Assembly: GCA_963763085.1 (NCBI GenBank)
Contig: CAVXNB010000001.1
Coordinates: 186,001 to 250,000 of the forward strand
Direction of reading: 5' to 3'
Source: CAVXNB01 sp963763085
GTDB lineage: Bacteria > Actinomycetota > Acidimicrobiia > Acidimicrobiales > Bog-793
Length of the DNA: 64,000 bases
Shown here: positions 17,628-25,792 of the stretch, piece after piece
Numbering within the stretch: position 1 is the first letter of the stretch
Layout: each line of letters opens with the position of its first letter
Made by a program: the position numbers and the translations under genes
Notes under the pieces: generated by a model
The model's database searches: none
Told to the model about the DNA's origin: nothing
What the model saw: only the letters and a program-made list of their open reading frames with translations

Positions 17628-18233
17628 GCCTGGATCACCTGTGGGCGGGGTGGCGGTCGAGCTATGTGAGCTCGTTCGAGGATGCGCACGCGGTGGCGGG
17701 GGCGGACAAGGAGGCTGGGACCGGCGCAGGCGCCGGGCCCGGCCGGCGGCGCCGCCGCGGCGGGCGCCCCGGCCAGCGCCGGCTCGGCGGGCGCCGGCTC
17801 GGACCCAGAGGGCTGCGTCTTCTGCAGGATCCTGGGCTCCGACGAGCCCGACGAAGTGAGGCACGTGCTCTGGACAGGCAAATATGTGGCCGCGTTGCTG
17901 AACGCTTACCCGTATGCGCCGGGCCACATCATGGTGCTGCCGGTCAGGCATGTCCGCGATCTCGAGGAGCTCAACGGCGAGGAAGCGACGGAGCTATGGC
18001 AGGGCGTCCATGACTCCGTGGCGGCGCTCAAGGCCGCGTACCGCCCCGAGGGGCTGAACCTCGGCTTGAACCTGGGTCGGGCCGCAGGTGCCGGAATCCC
18101 GTCCCATCTGCACGTCCACATCGTGCCGCGATGGATCGGGGACACGAATTTCATGACCGCGATCGCCTCGGTCCGGGTCCTGCCCGAGACCCTGGGCGAC
18201 AGTTGGACGAAGCTGCGCGCCACATGGCCGTGA
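17624..18233 (+). CDS. HIT-family nucleotide hydrolase/transferase, reading frame broken in a linker
   Basis: Two adjacent frames together make one HIT protein. The GTG at 17624 overlaps the thrS stop (GTGA) and encodes SLDHLWAGWRSSYVSS, the N-terminal signature of actinobacterial HIT proteins. After an alanine/glycine linker the reading continues in another frame as GCVFCRIL (zinc-type Cys pair), NAYPYAPGHIMVLP and the catalytic triad HLHVHIVPRW. Joining them needs a +1 shift somewhere around 17,725-17,765, within very GC-rich sequence, equivalent to one extra base. Sequencing error is the simplest cause. If the shift is real, an internal ATG at 17682 could give a shorter protein with an intact HIT domain. 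HIT enzymes hydrolyse or transfer nucleoside monophosphate groups. Confidence 0.75.
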
Positions 18234-18766
18234 ACGGATTCGATCCGGTCGCAGCGGGCGGCCCCCTGCCGTCGCGCCGACCCCCGGGGGTCTGGGCCGT
18301 GTGCACCGTCGAGGGCGATCGGGTCGTCGTCCGGGTGAAGGGCTGGCGGAGGCTTCTGGCGACGAAAGGCAAGGTCACGTTCCCCCTCAGCTCGATCGTC
18401 CGGATCGATCACGACCCGATCGCCCGGGCGCATGTGGTGACCGGCTTTCGCCAGTGGCGCAAGCACGGCTCGGGTGTCTGGCGGGTCGGGATCTATCACG
18501 GGCTCGACGGCTGGTCCTTCTGGTCGATCGGCCTCGGGCGCAACGCCGTGCTGATGGAGTGCTCGGGGGAGCGCTTCCGCTACGTCGTCGTCGAAGTGGC
18601 CGACGCTGCCGAGACGGTGCGGCAGATCCGGACTGCCGCCGGCCGCCTGACCCAGCGAATACCGGGCGGACTTGCGACGACGCCGCCGAGCCCGTCGTCA
18701 CGGCCGAGTCGGCCGTGGCGGCGCGCCGGACGCGATCAGGCCGGGCCCGGGACTGGGCCAGACTGA
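18224..18766 (+). CDS. Hypothetical protein with PH-like (bPH) beta-rich domain
   Basis: The protein of up to 180 residues has a central domain of about 110 residues rich in beta strands (WAVCTVEGDRVVVRVKGW, then GKVTFPLSSIVRI, GVWRVGIYHG, WSFWSIG, VLMECSGERFRYVVVEV) ending in a predicted helix (DAAETVRQIRTAAG). That outline resembles bacterial PH-like domains, but no motif proves it. The C-terminal about 40 residues are proline/arginine rich. It begins at ATG 18224, or at GTG 18230 which overlaps the HIT stop (GTGA), so it is coupled to the HIT gene. Function is unknown. Confidence 0.6.
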   Translation: MAVNGFDPVAAGGPLPSRRPPGVWAVCTVEGDRVVVRVKGWRRLLATKGKVTFPLSSIVRIDHDPIARAHVVTGFRQWRKHGSGVWRVGIYHGLDGWSFWSIGLGRNAVLMECSGERFRYVVVEVADAAETVRQIRTAAGRLTQRIPGGLATTPPSPSSRPSRPWRRAGRDQAGPGTGPD

Positions 18767-18770
18767 CGCG

Positions 18771-19514
18771 GTGACGGATCATCGCCTCGACTACGAGACG
18801 CACAAAGCGGGGTTCGCGGGCAATTGCGATTCCATCGTCGACGCGATCGGCGACGAGCTCTCAGAACCGGTTCCGAGCTGCCCTGGATGGTGTCTGTCCG
18901 ATCTCGTACAGCACCTTGGAACCGTCTTCACGTTCTGGCGGGCCCAGCTCGAGGCAGCCAACCCGGACGCCCGCACCGAGCCGAAGTCGGGCGACGCGGC
19001 CCCCGCTTCCGGACTCCTGGACTGGTTCGAGGATGCCTGCGCCCAGCTGGACCAGGCGCTCGTCGACCGCGAGCCCGCTGACCCTTGCTGGAACTGGTCG
19101 GGAGAGGATCTCACGGCTCGCTGGGTGGGACGGCGCATGGCGCTCGAGACGGCTGTGCACCGCTTCGATGCCGAGCTCTCGGTCGGCGTGCCGGCGCCGA
19201 TCGACCGCGATCTCGCCGTCGACGGCATCGACGAGTGGCTGTCCGTCCATCTCGCGACCGACCTGCCGGAGGCGCCCGAGGCGTCGCTCGGCGGGGTGCT
19301 GTGCCTTGCCTGTGCGGACGACCCTGCGGCTTGGACTGTGGAGGTGGCGGCCGGCCGCTTCCGCTGGCGGGAGGGCCGGGGGCCGGCGGATGCGGTGCTC
19401 GTCGGCGCGGCGTCCGACTTGTACCTCTTCAGCTGGAACAGGAAGGCCCTCGGCGCTCTTGACCTGACCGGGAATCCTGATGTCGCCGGCGCCTGGGGCA
19501 CGCTGACGAGCTGA
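18771..19514 (+). CDS. Maleylpyruvate isomerase family (MDMPI) mycothiol-dependent protein
   Basis: The 247-residue protein has the MDMPI N-terminal four-helix domain (about 1-150), with VPSCPGWCLSDLVQHLGTVFTFW containing the PGW..DL..H pattern used to bind metal and mycothiol (DinB-like fold), and a C-terminal MDMPI_C domain (about 160-247). Members include mycothiol-dependent maleylpyruvate isomerases, but many have unknown substrates. GTG 18771 begins 4 nt after the preceding stop. Presence beside mshC, a few genes upstream, fits a mycothiol-using organism. A specific isomerase activity is not claimed. Confidence 0.8.
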   Translation: MTDHRLDYETHKAGFAGNCDSIVDAIGDELSEPVPSCPGWCLSDLVQHLGTVFTFWRAQLEAANPDARTEPKSGDAAPASGLLDWFEDACAQLDQALVDREPADPCWNWSGEDLTARWVGRRMALETAVHRFDAELSVGVPAPIDRDLAVDGIDEWLSVHLATDLPEAPEASLGGVLCLACADDPAAWTVEVAAGRFRWREGRGPADAVLVGAASDLYLFSWNRKALGALDLTGNPDVAGAWGTLTS

Positions 19515-19515
19515 T

Positions 19516-19531
19516 CCCCCCGGGAGGGGGG
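19516..19531. terminator. GC hairpin between convergent genes
   Basis: Six C, then GGGA, then six G form a strong 6-bp stem just after the MDMPI gene stop and about 50 bp from the end of the convergent EF-G-like gene. There is no U tract, so termination efficiency is uncertain. The following GGCCGG-rich sequence can also fold. Confidence 0.45.
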
Positions 19532-19580
19532 CGGTGGCCGGCGGGGCCGGTGGCCGGTGGCGGCCGGCGGGCCGCCAGGG

Positions 19581-21647
19581 CTATGTGGCGGCGGCCGCCT
19601 GCTTCACGAGCCGCTCGGCGATGGGCGCCGGGACGACCTCGTGATGGTCGTGGCGAACGGTGAACCGGCCCCGTCCGCCGGTGAGTGAGCGAAGGTCGGT
19701 CGCGTAACGCTGGATCTCCGAGGTGGGGACGAGGGCGATCACGACCTGCTCGCCCCGCTCGCCGGCCTCGGTGCCGACGACCCGTCCCCGGCGCGAGTTG
19801 AGATCCCCCAGAATGTCGCCCTGGTACGCCGCCGGCACCGTCACCTCGAGCCGAGAAACCGGCTCCAGCACCACCGGCCCCGCCGCCGCCAGGGCCTCCT
19901 TGAACCCGAGCGACGCCGCCATCTTGAAGCTCATCTCGGACGAGTCGACCGAGTGGTACTTCCCGTCGAAGCAGGTCACCTTCACGTCGACGACGGGATA
20001 GCCGAAGTGGCCGCCGTTGGTCATCGCCTCCTGAATGCCCTTCTCCACTGCGGGGATGAACTGCCGGGGGATGGCGCCGCCGACGATCGCGTCCACGAAG
20101 ACGAAGCCCTCTCCGCGCTCGAGCGGCTCGACCCGCAGGTTCGCCACGCCGAACTGGCCGTGACCGCCGGTCTGCTTCTTGTACTTGCCTTCGGCCTCGG
20201 CCGCCTTGGTGATGGTCTCCCGGTACGGCACCTGCACGGGCTCGGTCGCGACGGCGACACCGAACTTGCGGCTGAGCTTCTCGCAGACGATCTGGAGGTG
20301 GGTGTCTCCCATGCCGGACAGCACGGTCTGGTGCGTCTCGTCGTCGCGGCGGACCTTGAGCGCCGGATCCTCCTCCTGGAGGCGGTGGATCGCGGTCATG
20401 AGCTTGTCCTCGTCACCTTTGGCCATCGGGTGCACGGCGATGGAGAGGACAGGCGTCGGGATCCTCGGGCCGTCGGCCACCACCGGCTGGTTCTTCGGTG
20501 CGAGCGTGTCGCCTGTGAGGACCCCGCTCAGCTTCGCGACCGCGACGATGTCGCCGGCGGGCGCTGTCGAGATCGGCTGGGTCTCCTTGCCCCGCATCAC
20601 CTGTAGGGCGTGCAGCTTCTCCTCGGCGTGGTTGCGAGTGTCGAAAAGGGTCGTGTCTGGCCGAAGAGTCCCGGAGAGCACCTCCATCAGAGATATCCGT
20701 CCGACGAACGGGTCGGCGATCGTCTTGAAGACGCGGGCGAGCGGCTGTCCCTCGGGATCCGGCGCGATCTGGACCGTGTCGTTGCCGGCCCTGACCGAGA
20801 GCGCCGGGCGGTCGAGCGGGCTCGGCCCGATCTCGCAGATGAGCGACGCGAGGCGGTCGATGCCGACGCCGGTCAGGGCCGAGCCGCACACGACGGGGAA
20901 CACGCTCGCCGACGCGATGCCGTGTGCGAGCGTCTTCTCCAGCTCCTCGGCGGAGGGGACGTCGCCTTCGAGATACCGCTCCATCATGTCGTCGTCGGCC
21001 ACGACGATGCCTTCGATCAGGGCCTCGCGCACCCGATGCTCGAGCTCGGACATGTCGTCGGGGATCGCTCCCGTCGACGACTTGCCGCCGTTGTAGGTGA
21101 TGGCGGTGTCGGTGAGGAGGTCGGCGATCCCGTCGAACTCGGCCTCGCGGCCGATCGGGAGCTCGAGAGGGGCGATACCCGAGCCGAAACGGTCGCGGAG
21201 CTGGTCCAGCGTGCGTTCGAAGTCGGCCCGCTCGCGGTCGAGCTTGTTCACGAACACGAGCCTTGGGATCCCGAGCTCCGCGGCGAGCCGCCAGGTCACC
21301 TCCGTCTGGACCTCGACGCCCTCGACCGCGCTCACGACCAGCACGGCGAGGTCGGCGACCGACAGCCCGGCCTCGACCTCGGCGATGAAGTCCGCGTACC
21401 CCGGCGTGTCGATCACGTTGATCTTGCAATCCTCAAAGAGAAACGGAGCCAACGCCAACGAAACCGAGATCTGCCTCTTCACCTCCTCCGGCTCGAAATC
21501 GCACACCGTGGTGCCGTCCTCGATCCTTCCCGGTCGCGACAGGACGCCGCCGGCCACGAGCAGGGCTTCCGCGAGTGTGGTCTTGCCGGCGCCTCCGTGG
21601 CCGATGAGCGCGACGTTGCGGATCTTCCCGGACGGAACAGTGTTCAC
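19581..21647 (-). CDS. Elongation factor G-like GTPase (EF-G2 type)
   Basis: The 688-residue protein has the complete EF-G five-domain layout. Its G1 loop is GHGGAGKTT (16-24) instead of the canonical AHIDAGKTT, and switch I region CDFEPEEVKRQISVSLAL differs from the ERERGIT of true EF-G. G3 is DTPGYADF and G4 is NKLD. Domain IV contains GGHGQFGVANLRVEPLERGEGFVF, and domain V ends with a short tail. These changes define the EF-G-like paralogue of actinobacteria, whose role is still unclear (it is not the main translocase). The true fusA is not in this window. It stands alone and is divergent from pgsA. Confidence 0.85.
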   Translation of the reverse strand: MNTVPSGKIRNVALIGHGGAGKTTLAEALLVAGGVLSRPGRIEDGTTVCDFEPEEVKRQISVSLALAPFLFEDCKINVIDTPGYADFIAEVEAGLSVADLAVLVVSAVEGVEVQTEVTWRLAAELGIPRLVFVNKLDRERADFERTLDQLRDRFGSGIAPLELPIGREAEFDGIADLLTDTAITYNGGKSSTGAIPDDMSELEHRVREALIEGIVVADDDMMERYLEGDVPSAEELEKTLAHGIASASVFPVVCGSALTGVGIDRLASLICEIGPSPLDRPALSVRAGNDTVQIAPDPEGQPLARVFKTIADPFVGRISLMEVLSGTLRPDTTLFDTRNHAEEKLHALQVMRGKETQPISTAPAGDIVAVAKLSGVLTGDTLAPKNQPVVADGPRIPTPVLSIAVHPMAKGDEDKLMTAIHRLQEEDPALKVRRDDETHQTVLSGMGDTHLQIVCEKLSRKFGVAVATEPVQVPYRETITKAAEAEGKYKKQTGGHGQFGVANLRVEPLERGEGFVFVDAIVGGAIPRQFIPAVEKGIQEAMTNGGHFGYPVVDVKVTCFDGKYHSVDSSEMSFKMAASLGFKEALAAAGPVVLEPVSRLEVTVPAAYQGDILGDLNSRRGRVVGTEAGERGEQVVIALVPTSEIQRYATDLRSLTGGRGRFTVRHDHHEVVPAPIAERLVKQAAAAT

Positions 21648-21777
21648 GTCGCCTCCTCAGTTCCCGCGACCGGATTCACCCGCGGTGCCGCCGGCCGACA
21701 CGCTCGTTGGACAGGTTCGGAGCCTACCGGTCCGGCGGCTCGCAAGCAGAGCCCGGGGGATGGCTGACCAGCTCTGG

Positions 21778-21783
21778 TATTCT
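21778..21783 (+). promoter_or_regulatory. Putative -10 box for the pgsA-patA genes
   Basis: TATTCT lies 29 nt upstream of the pgsA ATG, in the 165-bp divergent gap with the EF-G-like gene. An AGGAG ribosome site follows closer to the ATG. No canonical -35 element is seen. Confidence 0.4.
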
Positions 21784-21812
21784 CAGAGGCGGTAGCGCCA
21801 GACAGGAGCGAG

Positions 21813-22811
21813 ATGATCGACGGCCGCCGGGGCCAGTCAGCGGCGAGCGACAACGAGGAAGCCCCCGTTGACGACCTCGCAGGACTGACCACCGATCCGA
21901 TCTTGTCGGGGCTCGAGGACGCAGCCGGGCCACCCGAGCCGCCGGAGTCTCCCGAGCAGGATCAGGCGCCGGCCGGCGCCGGCCGCAAGGGCTTCGCCGT
22001 CGGGAGACGCCTGGTACGCATGGGCATCACTGCGAATCAGGTCACGGTCGTCGGCATCCTGCTGGCGGGCGTCACCGGCGTGATGATCGGCACCGGCCGC
22101 TTCTGGATCGGCGTCGTGCTGCTCACGGTCGGCGGCCTCATGGACACCCTCGACGGCCTCGTCGCGAAGGCGGCCGGTACCGCATCGAAGCGGGGCGCCT
22201 TCTTCGACTCGGTTGCTGACCGCGTCGCCGACGCGCTCATCTTCGGCGGGATGGCCTGGTACCTGGCCTCGGGCCACAACCCGCGGCTGGCGCTGCTCCC
22301 GTTCGCGATTCTCGGTGTCAGCGCCGTCATCTCCTATGAGCGGGCGAAGGCCGAATCCCTCGGCTACGAAGCCAAGGGTGGCCTGATGGAACGGGCCGAG
22401 CGGCTGATCCTGCTGGGGATCGCCTTGGCTCTTCACATCATCCTCGTGCCGCTGCTGTCGCTCCTGCTGGCGTTGTCGGTGTTCACCGCTGCCCAGCGCT
22501 TCGTGAAGGTCTGGCGGCAGGCGAGCCGGGAGACGCCGAACTCGACCGAAGCCGCGCGGGGGCCCTGGCGGCGCGGACGCGTCGAGTCCCGCTGGCGGTC
22601 CTGGCGTCAGCCGCGCACGACGACGACGAGGCGCCGGGCGGCCACGGCGAGCCGGATCCGCGCTCGCAGGCGAATCGAGCCCCTCGGTGTGCGGTTGCGC
22701 CGCGTGCTCGCGACGGAACGATCGGGCGCACGTCGCTCCGGGCTACGGACGGAGCGTCGAGGACTCGGTGCCCGCTCCGCTCAGCGCCGTCACCGCGGGA
22801 CGGGTAGCTGA
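21813..22811 (+). CDS. pgsA: CDP-alcohol phosphatidyltransferase, probable phosphatidylinositol (phosphate) synthase
   Basis: The 332-residue membrane protein has about six hydrophobic helices between residues 68 and 230. The CDP-alcohol transferase signature is present with Asp111, Asp114, Gly115, Ala118, Gly128, Asp132 and Asp136; Lys119 replaces the usual Arg. The acidic N-terminal 55 residues and an arginine-rich C-terminal tail of about 95 residues (from about 235) are additions to the usual core of about 215. Its position directly before patA and near pimA matches the mycobacterial pgsA1-patA-pimA order, so the product is probably phosphatidylinositol or its phosphate. Phosphatidylglycerophosphate synthesis is the alternative. 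Confidence 0.78.
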   Translation: MIDGRRGQSAASDNEEAPVDDLAGLTTDPILSGLEDAAGPPEPPESPEQDQAPAGAGRKGFAVGRRLVRMGITANQVTVVGILLAGVTGVMIGTGRFWIGVVLLTVGGLMDTLDGLVAKAAGTASKRGAFFDSVADRVADALIFGGMAWYLASGHNPRLALLPFAILGVSAVISYERAKAESLGYEAKGGLMERAERLILLGIALALHIILVPLLSLLLALSVFTAAQRFVKVWRQASRETPNSTEAARGPWRRGRVESRWRSWRQPRTTTTRRRAATASRIRARRRIEPLGVRLRRVLATERSGARRSGLRTERRGLGARSAQRRHRGTGS

Positions 22812-22852
22812 CCGCAGCAGGCGTCGCCGAGTCGAGCACGGTCGGGCCGACG

Positions 22853-23752
22853 ATGGCGACTGCCCGCCAGCGGGCCTCGTACCTCACCTATCGCGGCCTG
22901 GCAGCCGCCTTGCAGGTCATCCCGAGACCGCTTGCCGGCGTCGTCGCCTCCTCGGCTGGCTTCACGATGTCGCAGGTCTGGCGCAACAAGCGGCCGCTCT
23001 TGCGGAGCAACCTGCGGCGGGTGCTCGGGCCCGACGCTGACGACGCCGCCGTCGAGCGGGTCGTCGAAGCCGCGTTCGACTCCTACGCGCACTACTGGGT
23101 CGAAGCCGCGCGGGTCGGCGCTCTGCGATGGGACCAGATCGAGTCTTGCTTCAGCATCGACGGCTTCGAGCGCTTCCGGGTGGAGATGGCGAGAGGCCGT
23201 GGCGTGGTGCTCGCGCTTCCCCACGTGGGCTCGTGGGAATACGGGGGGCGCTGGCTCGCTCAGCAGGGCTACCCGATGACCACGGTCGGCGAGCTCCTGG
23301 AGCCTCCCGAGCTGTTCGACTGGTTCACCTCGCAGCGGGCCGCCCTCGGGCTGACTGTCCTGCCCCCGGGGCCCGACACGACTATGAAGCTGTTGGACAC
23401 CCTCCGCTCGGGCCGCGTCGTTGGACTGCTGGCCGACCGGGACGTCACAGGAAACGGCGTCGAGGTCGAGTTCTTCGGGGAGAAGACGACGTTGCCAGCG
23501 GGGCCGGCCCTGCTCTCCCTTCGCTCCGGGGCACCGCTCATGACGTGTGCCATCTTTCAAAGGCCTCCCGACCACTTCCACACCGTGATGCAGCCCCCGC
23601 TCGACTCCAAGCGCACGGGCCGGCTGCGCCAGGATGTCCAGCGCCTCACCGAGGACTTGGCCGGCGCCCTCGAGGACCTCATCCGCCTGGCCCCTGAGCA
23701 GTGGCACCTGTTCCAGCCCAACTGGCCCTCGGATCGCGAGCCGGTGGGCTAG
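22853..23752 (+). CDS. patA: Phosphatidylinositol mannoside acyltransferase (PatA-like, LpxL family)
   Basis: The 299-residue protein has the LpxL/HtrB acyltransferase layout: a hydrophobic N-terminus, the catalytic HxxxxE in LPHVGSWEYGG (His124, Glu129), a later GLLADRDVTGNGVEVEFFGEKTTLPAGPALLSLRSGAPL segment shared by this family, and a C-terminal helix with WHLFQPNWP. In mycobacteria this enzyme acylates the mannose of PIM. It follows pgsA by 41 nt. Its TAG stop shares the palindrome CTAG with the stop of the convergent HTH-like gene, so the two coding regions overlap by 4 nt. Confidence 0.83.
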   Translation: MATARQRASYLTYRGLAAALQVIPRPLAGVVASSAGFTMSQVWRNKRPLLRSNLRRVLGPDADDAAVERVVEAAFDSYAHYWVEAARVGALRWDQIESCFSIDGFERFRVEMARGRGVVLALPHVGSWEYGGRWLAQQGYPMTTVGELLEPPELFDWFTSQRAALGLTVLPPGPDTTMKLLDTLRSGRVVGLLADRDVTGNGVEVEFFGEKTTLPAGPALLSLRSGAPLMTCAIFQRPPDHFHTVMQPPLDSKRTGRLRQDVQRLTEDLAGALEDLIRLAPEQWHLFQPNWPSDREPVG

Positions 23753-24549
23753 CTCGAGGGAACCTCGGCCCCGTCCTGGCCGGTGAATCGCTCGCTGTGC
23801 AGCTGCTCGGTCGCATGGTCGTACTCGTCCCTCGTGATCTCGCCGGCAGCGAGCTGTCGGGCGACGTCGCCAAGGCGCCGGACCCAATTGACCGCGAAGG
23901 AGCGGTCCTCCTCGCTGGCCCGCTCCCAGGCCGTGAGACGCGGCTCGAGGCCGAGGATCAAGCGCGCTCTGTCGGAGAGGTAACCGACCTGCCGACCGCG
24001 TCCGGGGCGGAGAGGCAGGAGCATCCCGCTGTCGCGGGCCTCGCGGACGAGGTTCGGAGCATGGTCCTTGCTGCAGAGCAGGCGTTCGGCGAGCAGCTCA
24101 CGCTGATTCTGGGACCCGAGCGTCTCGACGTAGCACAGGGCCACTTCGGCGAGACGGCGCCGCCGGTCCTTCGAGAGGGGAACCTCGACCTCCGGCTCCG
24201 ACAGGTCTCCGAGCGATCCGCGGCCCGCTATTTCAGCCGTCTCGGTCACCCAACTGCGCGCGCACCGGTCGATCGCGCCGAGAGGAACGTGCTGCAGCCG
24301 GTCGGCACGCAGGGGAGCGGCGTCGTCGTGCCGTTCGATCGCGAGCGCCGCCAGTTCGCCGGCGCGAAGCGTGACTCGGAACACATAGCCCGTCCAATCC
24401 CATTTGGAGTCGGTGGTGGTGATTTCAAGCTCAACCCAGACGCTGTCGTCGGAGGAGCTCTGCCAACGAGGCTTCCCGTCGACTTCGCGGACCTGCGCAA
24501 CGACTTCGGCCGAGCGGACCGACCTTTGCCGCCCTCTTCTTTGAACCAT
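23749..24549 (-). CDS. Hypothetical protein with C-terminal helix-turn-helix-like region, inserted in the PIM locus
   Basis: This 266-residue gene runs against pgsA, patA and pimA. I do not recognise the family with certainty. The N-terminal half is beta-rich and tryptophan-containing (WVELEITTTDSKWDWTGYVFRV). The C-terminal half has LAERLLCSKDHAPNLVREARDSGMLLPLRPGRGRQVGYLS, which looks like a winged HTH recognition segment followed by a wing, and ends with helices rich in charged residues, typical of small actinobacterial regulators. Its ATG at 24549 sits 6 nt after a good -10 box with a palindrome in the spacer, so an autoregulated DNA-binding protein is plausible. The 5' part has lower third-position GC than its neighbours, which hints at later acquisition. 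Confidence 0.6.
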   Translation of the reverse strand: MVQRRGRQRSVRSAEVVAQVREVDGKPRWQSSSDDSVWVELEITTTDSKWDWTGYVFRVTLRAGELAALAIERHDDAAPLRADRLQHVPLGAIDRCARSWVTETAEIAGRGSLGDLSEPEVEVPLSKDRRRRLAEVALCYVETLGSQNQRELLAERLLCSKDHAPNLVREARDSGMLLPLRPGRGRQVGYLSDRARLILGLEPRLTAWERASEEDRSFAVNWVRRLGDVARQLAAGEITRDEYDHATEQLHSERFTGQDGAEVPSS

Positions 24550-24555
24550 GGTAAC

Positions 24556-24584
24556 AAAGTAGAACGAACCATATATTGGTTCAA
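24556..24584 (-). promoter_or_regulatory. Promoter of the HTH-like gene, leaderless
   Basis: On the reverse strand TTGAAC (24584-24579) and TACTTT (24561-24556) are separated by exactly 17 nt, the best sigma-70-type promoter in the window. Only six bases follow before the ATG at 24549, so the message is probably leaderless. Confidence 0.65.
24566..24582. promoter_or_regulatory. Palindromic operator candidate in the HTH-like promoter
   Basis: GAACCA-TATAT-TGGTTC is a perfect 6-bp dyad centred in the promoter spacer and overlapping the -35 box. The half-site ATGGTTC recurs across the start codon about 23 bp away. Both lie in an AT-rich patch of an otherwise GC-rich region. This is the expected place for an autorepressor site and could also affect pimA transcription, which starts divergently. 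Confidence 0.55.
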
Positions 24585-24636
24585 GCATCATCTCGACCCT
24601 CGTCGTCGCAGGCCTCCGCCGGTAGCGTCGCTCGTG

Positions 24637-25782
24637 ATGCGAGTCGCGCTCGTCTGCCCCTACAGCTGCACCGTGCCCGGCGGGGTCCAGACCCAGGTGC
24701 TCGGACTGGCGCGGGCGCTTGGAGCCAGGGGCGACAGCGTCGCCGTGATCGCGCCGGCAGACGGCGTGGGTATCCCCGGCGTGGGCGTCCCCGGCGGAGC
24801 CATCCCCGCCGGCCTCGATGCGGGCGCGCTGGGTGGGGCCGCGTTCTTCAAGGTCGGCGCTGGAATTCCGATATCGGTGAACGGCTCGCGCGCTCCGGTC
24901 TCGCCGTGGCCGGCGACCATGGCGCGCACTCGGGCGGCGTTGCGCCGGTTTGCGCCTTCGGTCGTGCACATCCATGAGCCCTTCGTACCCGGACCCTCGC
25001 TCGCAGCGGTCTGGTTCGGGCCGCGCCCCATCGTGGGAACTTTCCACCGGGCGGGGGCCGACGCCGCCTACCGGGCATACGGGCACTTCGCAGGGGCTTG
25101 GGCAGGGCGACTTGACGCCGTCTTCGCCGTCTCCGAGGAGGCCCGCGCCACGGCTCAGGCTTGCATCGCACGCTTGACGGGATCGATCGGCATCATTCCC
25201 AACGGCGTCGAGCTGGATCGGTTCGCGTCGGTCGACCCATGGCCCTCGAACGTCCCCGCCGTCGCCTTCGTCGGCCGCATCGAGCCCCGCAAGGGCCTCG
25301 ACGTGCTGCTCGAGGCGTTTGCGCTCCTGTCCGGATCAGCTCACCTGTGGGTGATGGGCGACGGCCCTGACCGCCAGCGGCTCCAGGGCCGCTTCTCGGA
25401 CCCTCGGATCGAATGGCTAGGTCCCGTCGCCGACGAGGAGCGGGCCGCACGGCTCGCGGGCGCGTCCGTCTTCGTCGCGCCGTCGCGCGGGGGCGAGTCT
25501 TTCGGGGTCGTGCTGCTCGAGGCGATGGCGGCCGGAACCGCGGTCGTCGCTTCGGACCTGCCCGGCTACAGGATCGCGAGCGCGGGAGCCGCTCGTCTCG
25601 TGCCCCCGGGCCAGCCGGTCGCACTCGCTGAAGCCATCCGATCGGTTCTCGACAACGACGCCGAACGACTAGTGCTCCAGGCTGCAAGTCGCAAGCGGGC
25701 GGCCGAGTGCGACATGAGCGCGGTTGCGGATGCCTACCGGGAGGCGTATGCGCGGCTCAGCGGAGAGTGCAGCGGCGAGTAG
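24637..25782 (+). CDS. pimA: Phosphatidyl-myo-inositol mannosyltransferase (GT4)
   Basis: The 381-residue GT-B enzyme matches PimA in length and landmarks: PYSCTVPGGVQTQVLGLARAL at the N-terminus, HIHEPFVP (His/Glu of the inositol-lipid pocket), GTFHRAGADAAYRAY, IPNGVELDRFA, FVGRIEPRKGLDVLLEAF and the nucleotide-diphosphate motif GGESFGVVLLEAMAAGTAVV. It transfers the first mannose from GDP-mannose to phosphatidylinositol at the inner membrane face. I start at ATG 24637 directly before the first strand. It should be transcribed apart from pgsA-patA because the reverse gene lies between. An M48 protease gene follows 10 nt later. Confidence 0.87.
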   Translation: MRVALVCPYSCTVPGGVQTQVLGLARALGARGDSVAVIAPADGVGIPGVGVPGGAIPAGLDAGALGGAAFFKVGAGIPISVNGSRAPVSPWPATMARTRAALRRFAPSVVHIHEPFVPGPSLAAVWFGPRPIVGTFHRAGADAAYRAYGHFAGAWAGRLDAVFAVSEEARATAQACIARLTGSIGIIPNGVELDRFASVDPWPSNVPAVAFVGRIEPRKGLDVLLEAFALLSGSAHLWVMGDGPDRQRLQGRFSDPRIEWLGPVADEERAARLAGASVFVAPSRGGESFGVVLLEAMAAGTAVVASDLPGYRIASAGAARLVPPGQPVALAEAIRSVLDNDAERLVLQAASRKRAAECDMSAVADAYREAYARLSGECSGE

Positions 25783-25792
25783 CCTCAAATCG

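Noticed and set aside
24547..24591. A start for the HTH-like gene upstream at the ATG near 24591, adding about 14 residues.
   Set aside because: That ATG lies upstream of the -35 box of the best promoter, so it would not be on the transcript. The ATG at 24549 follows the -10 box by 6 nt.
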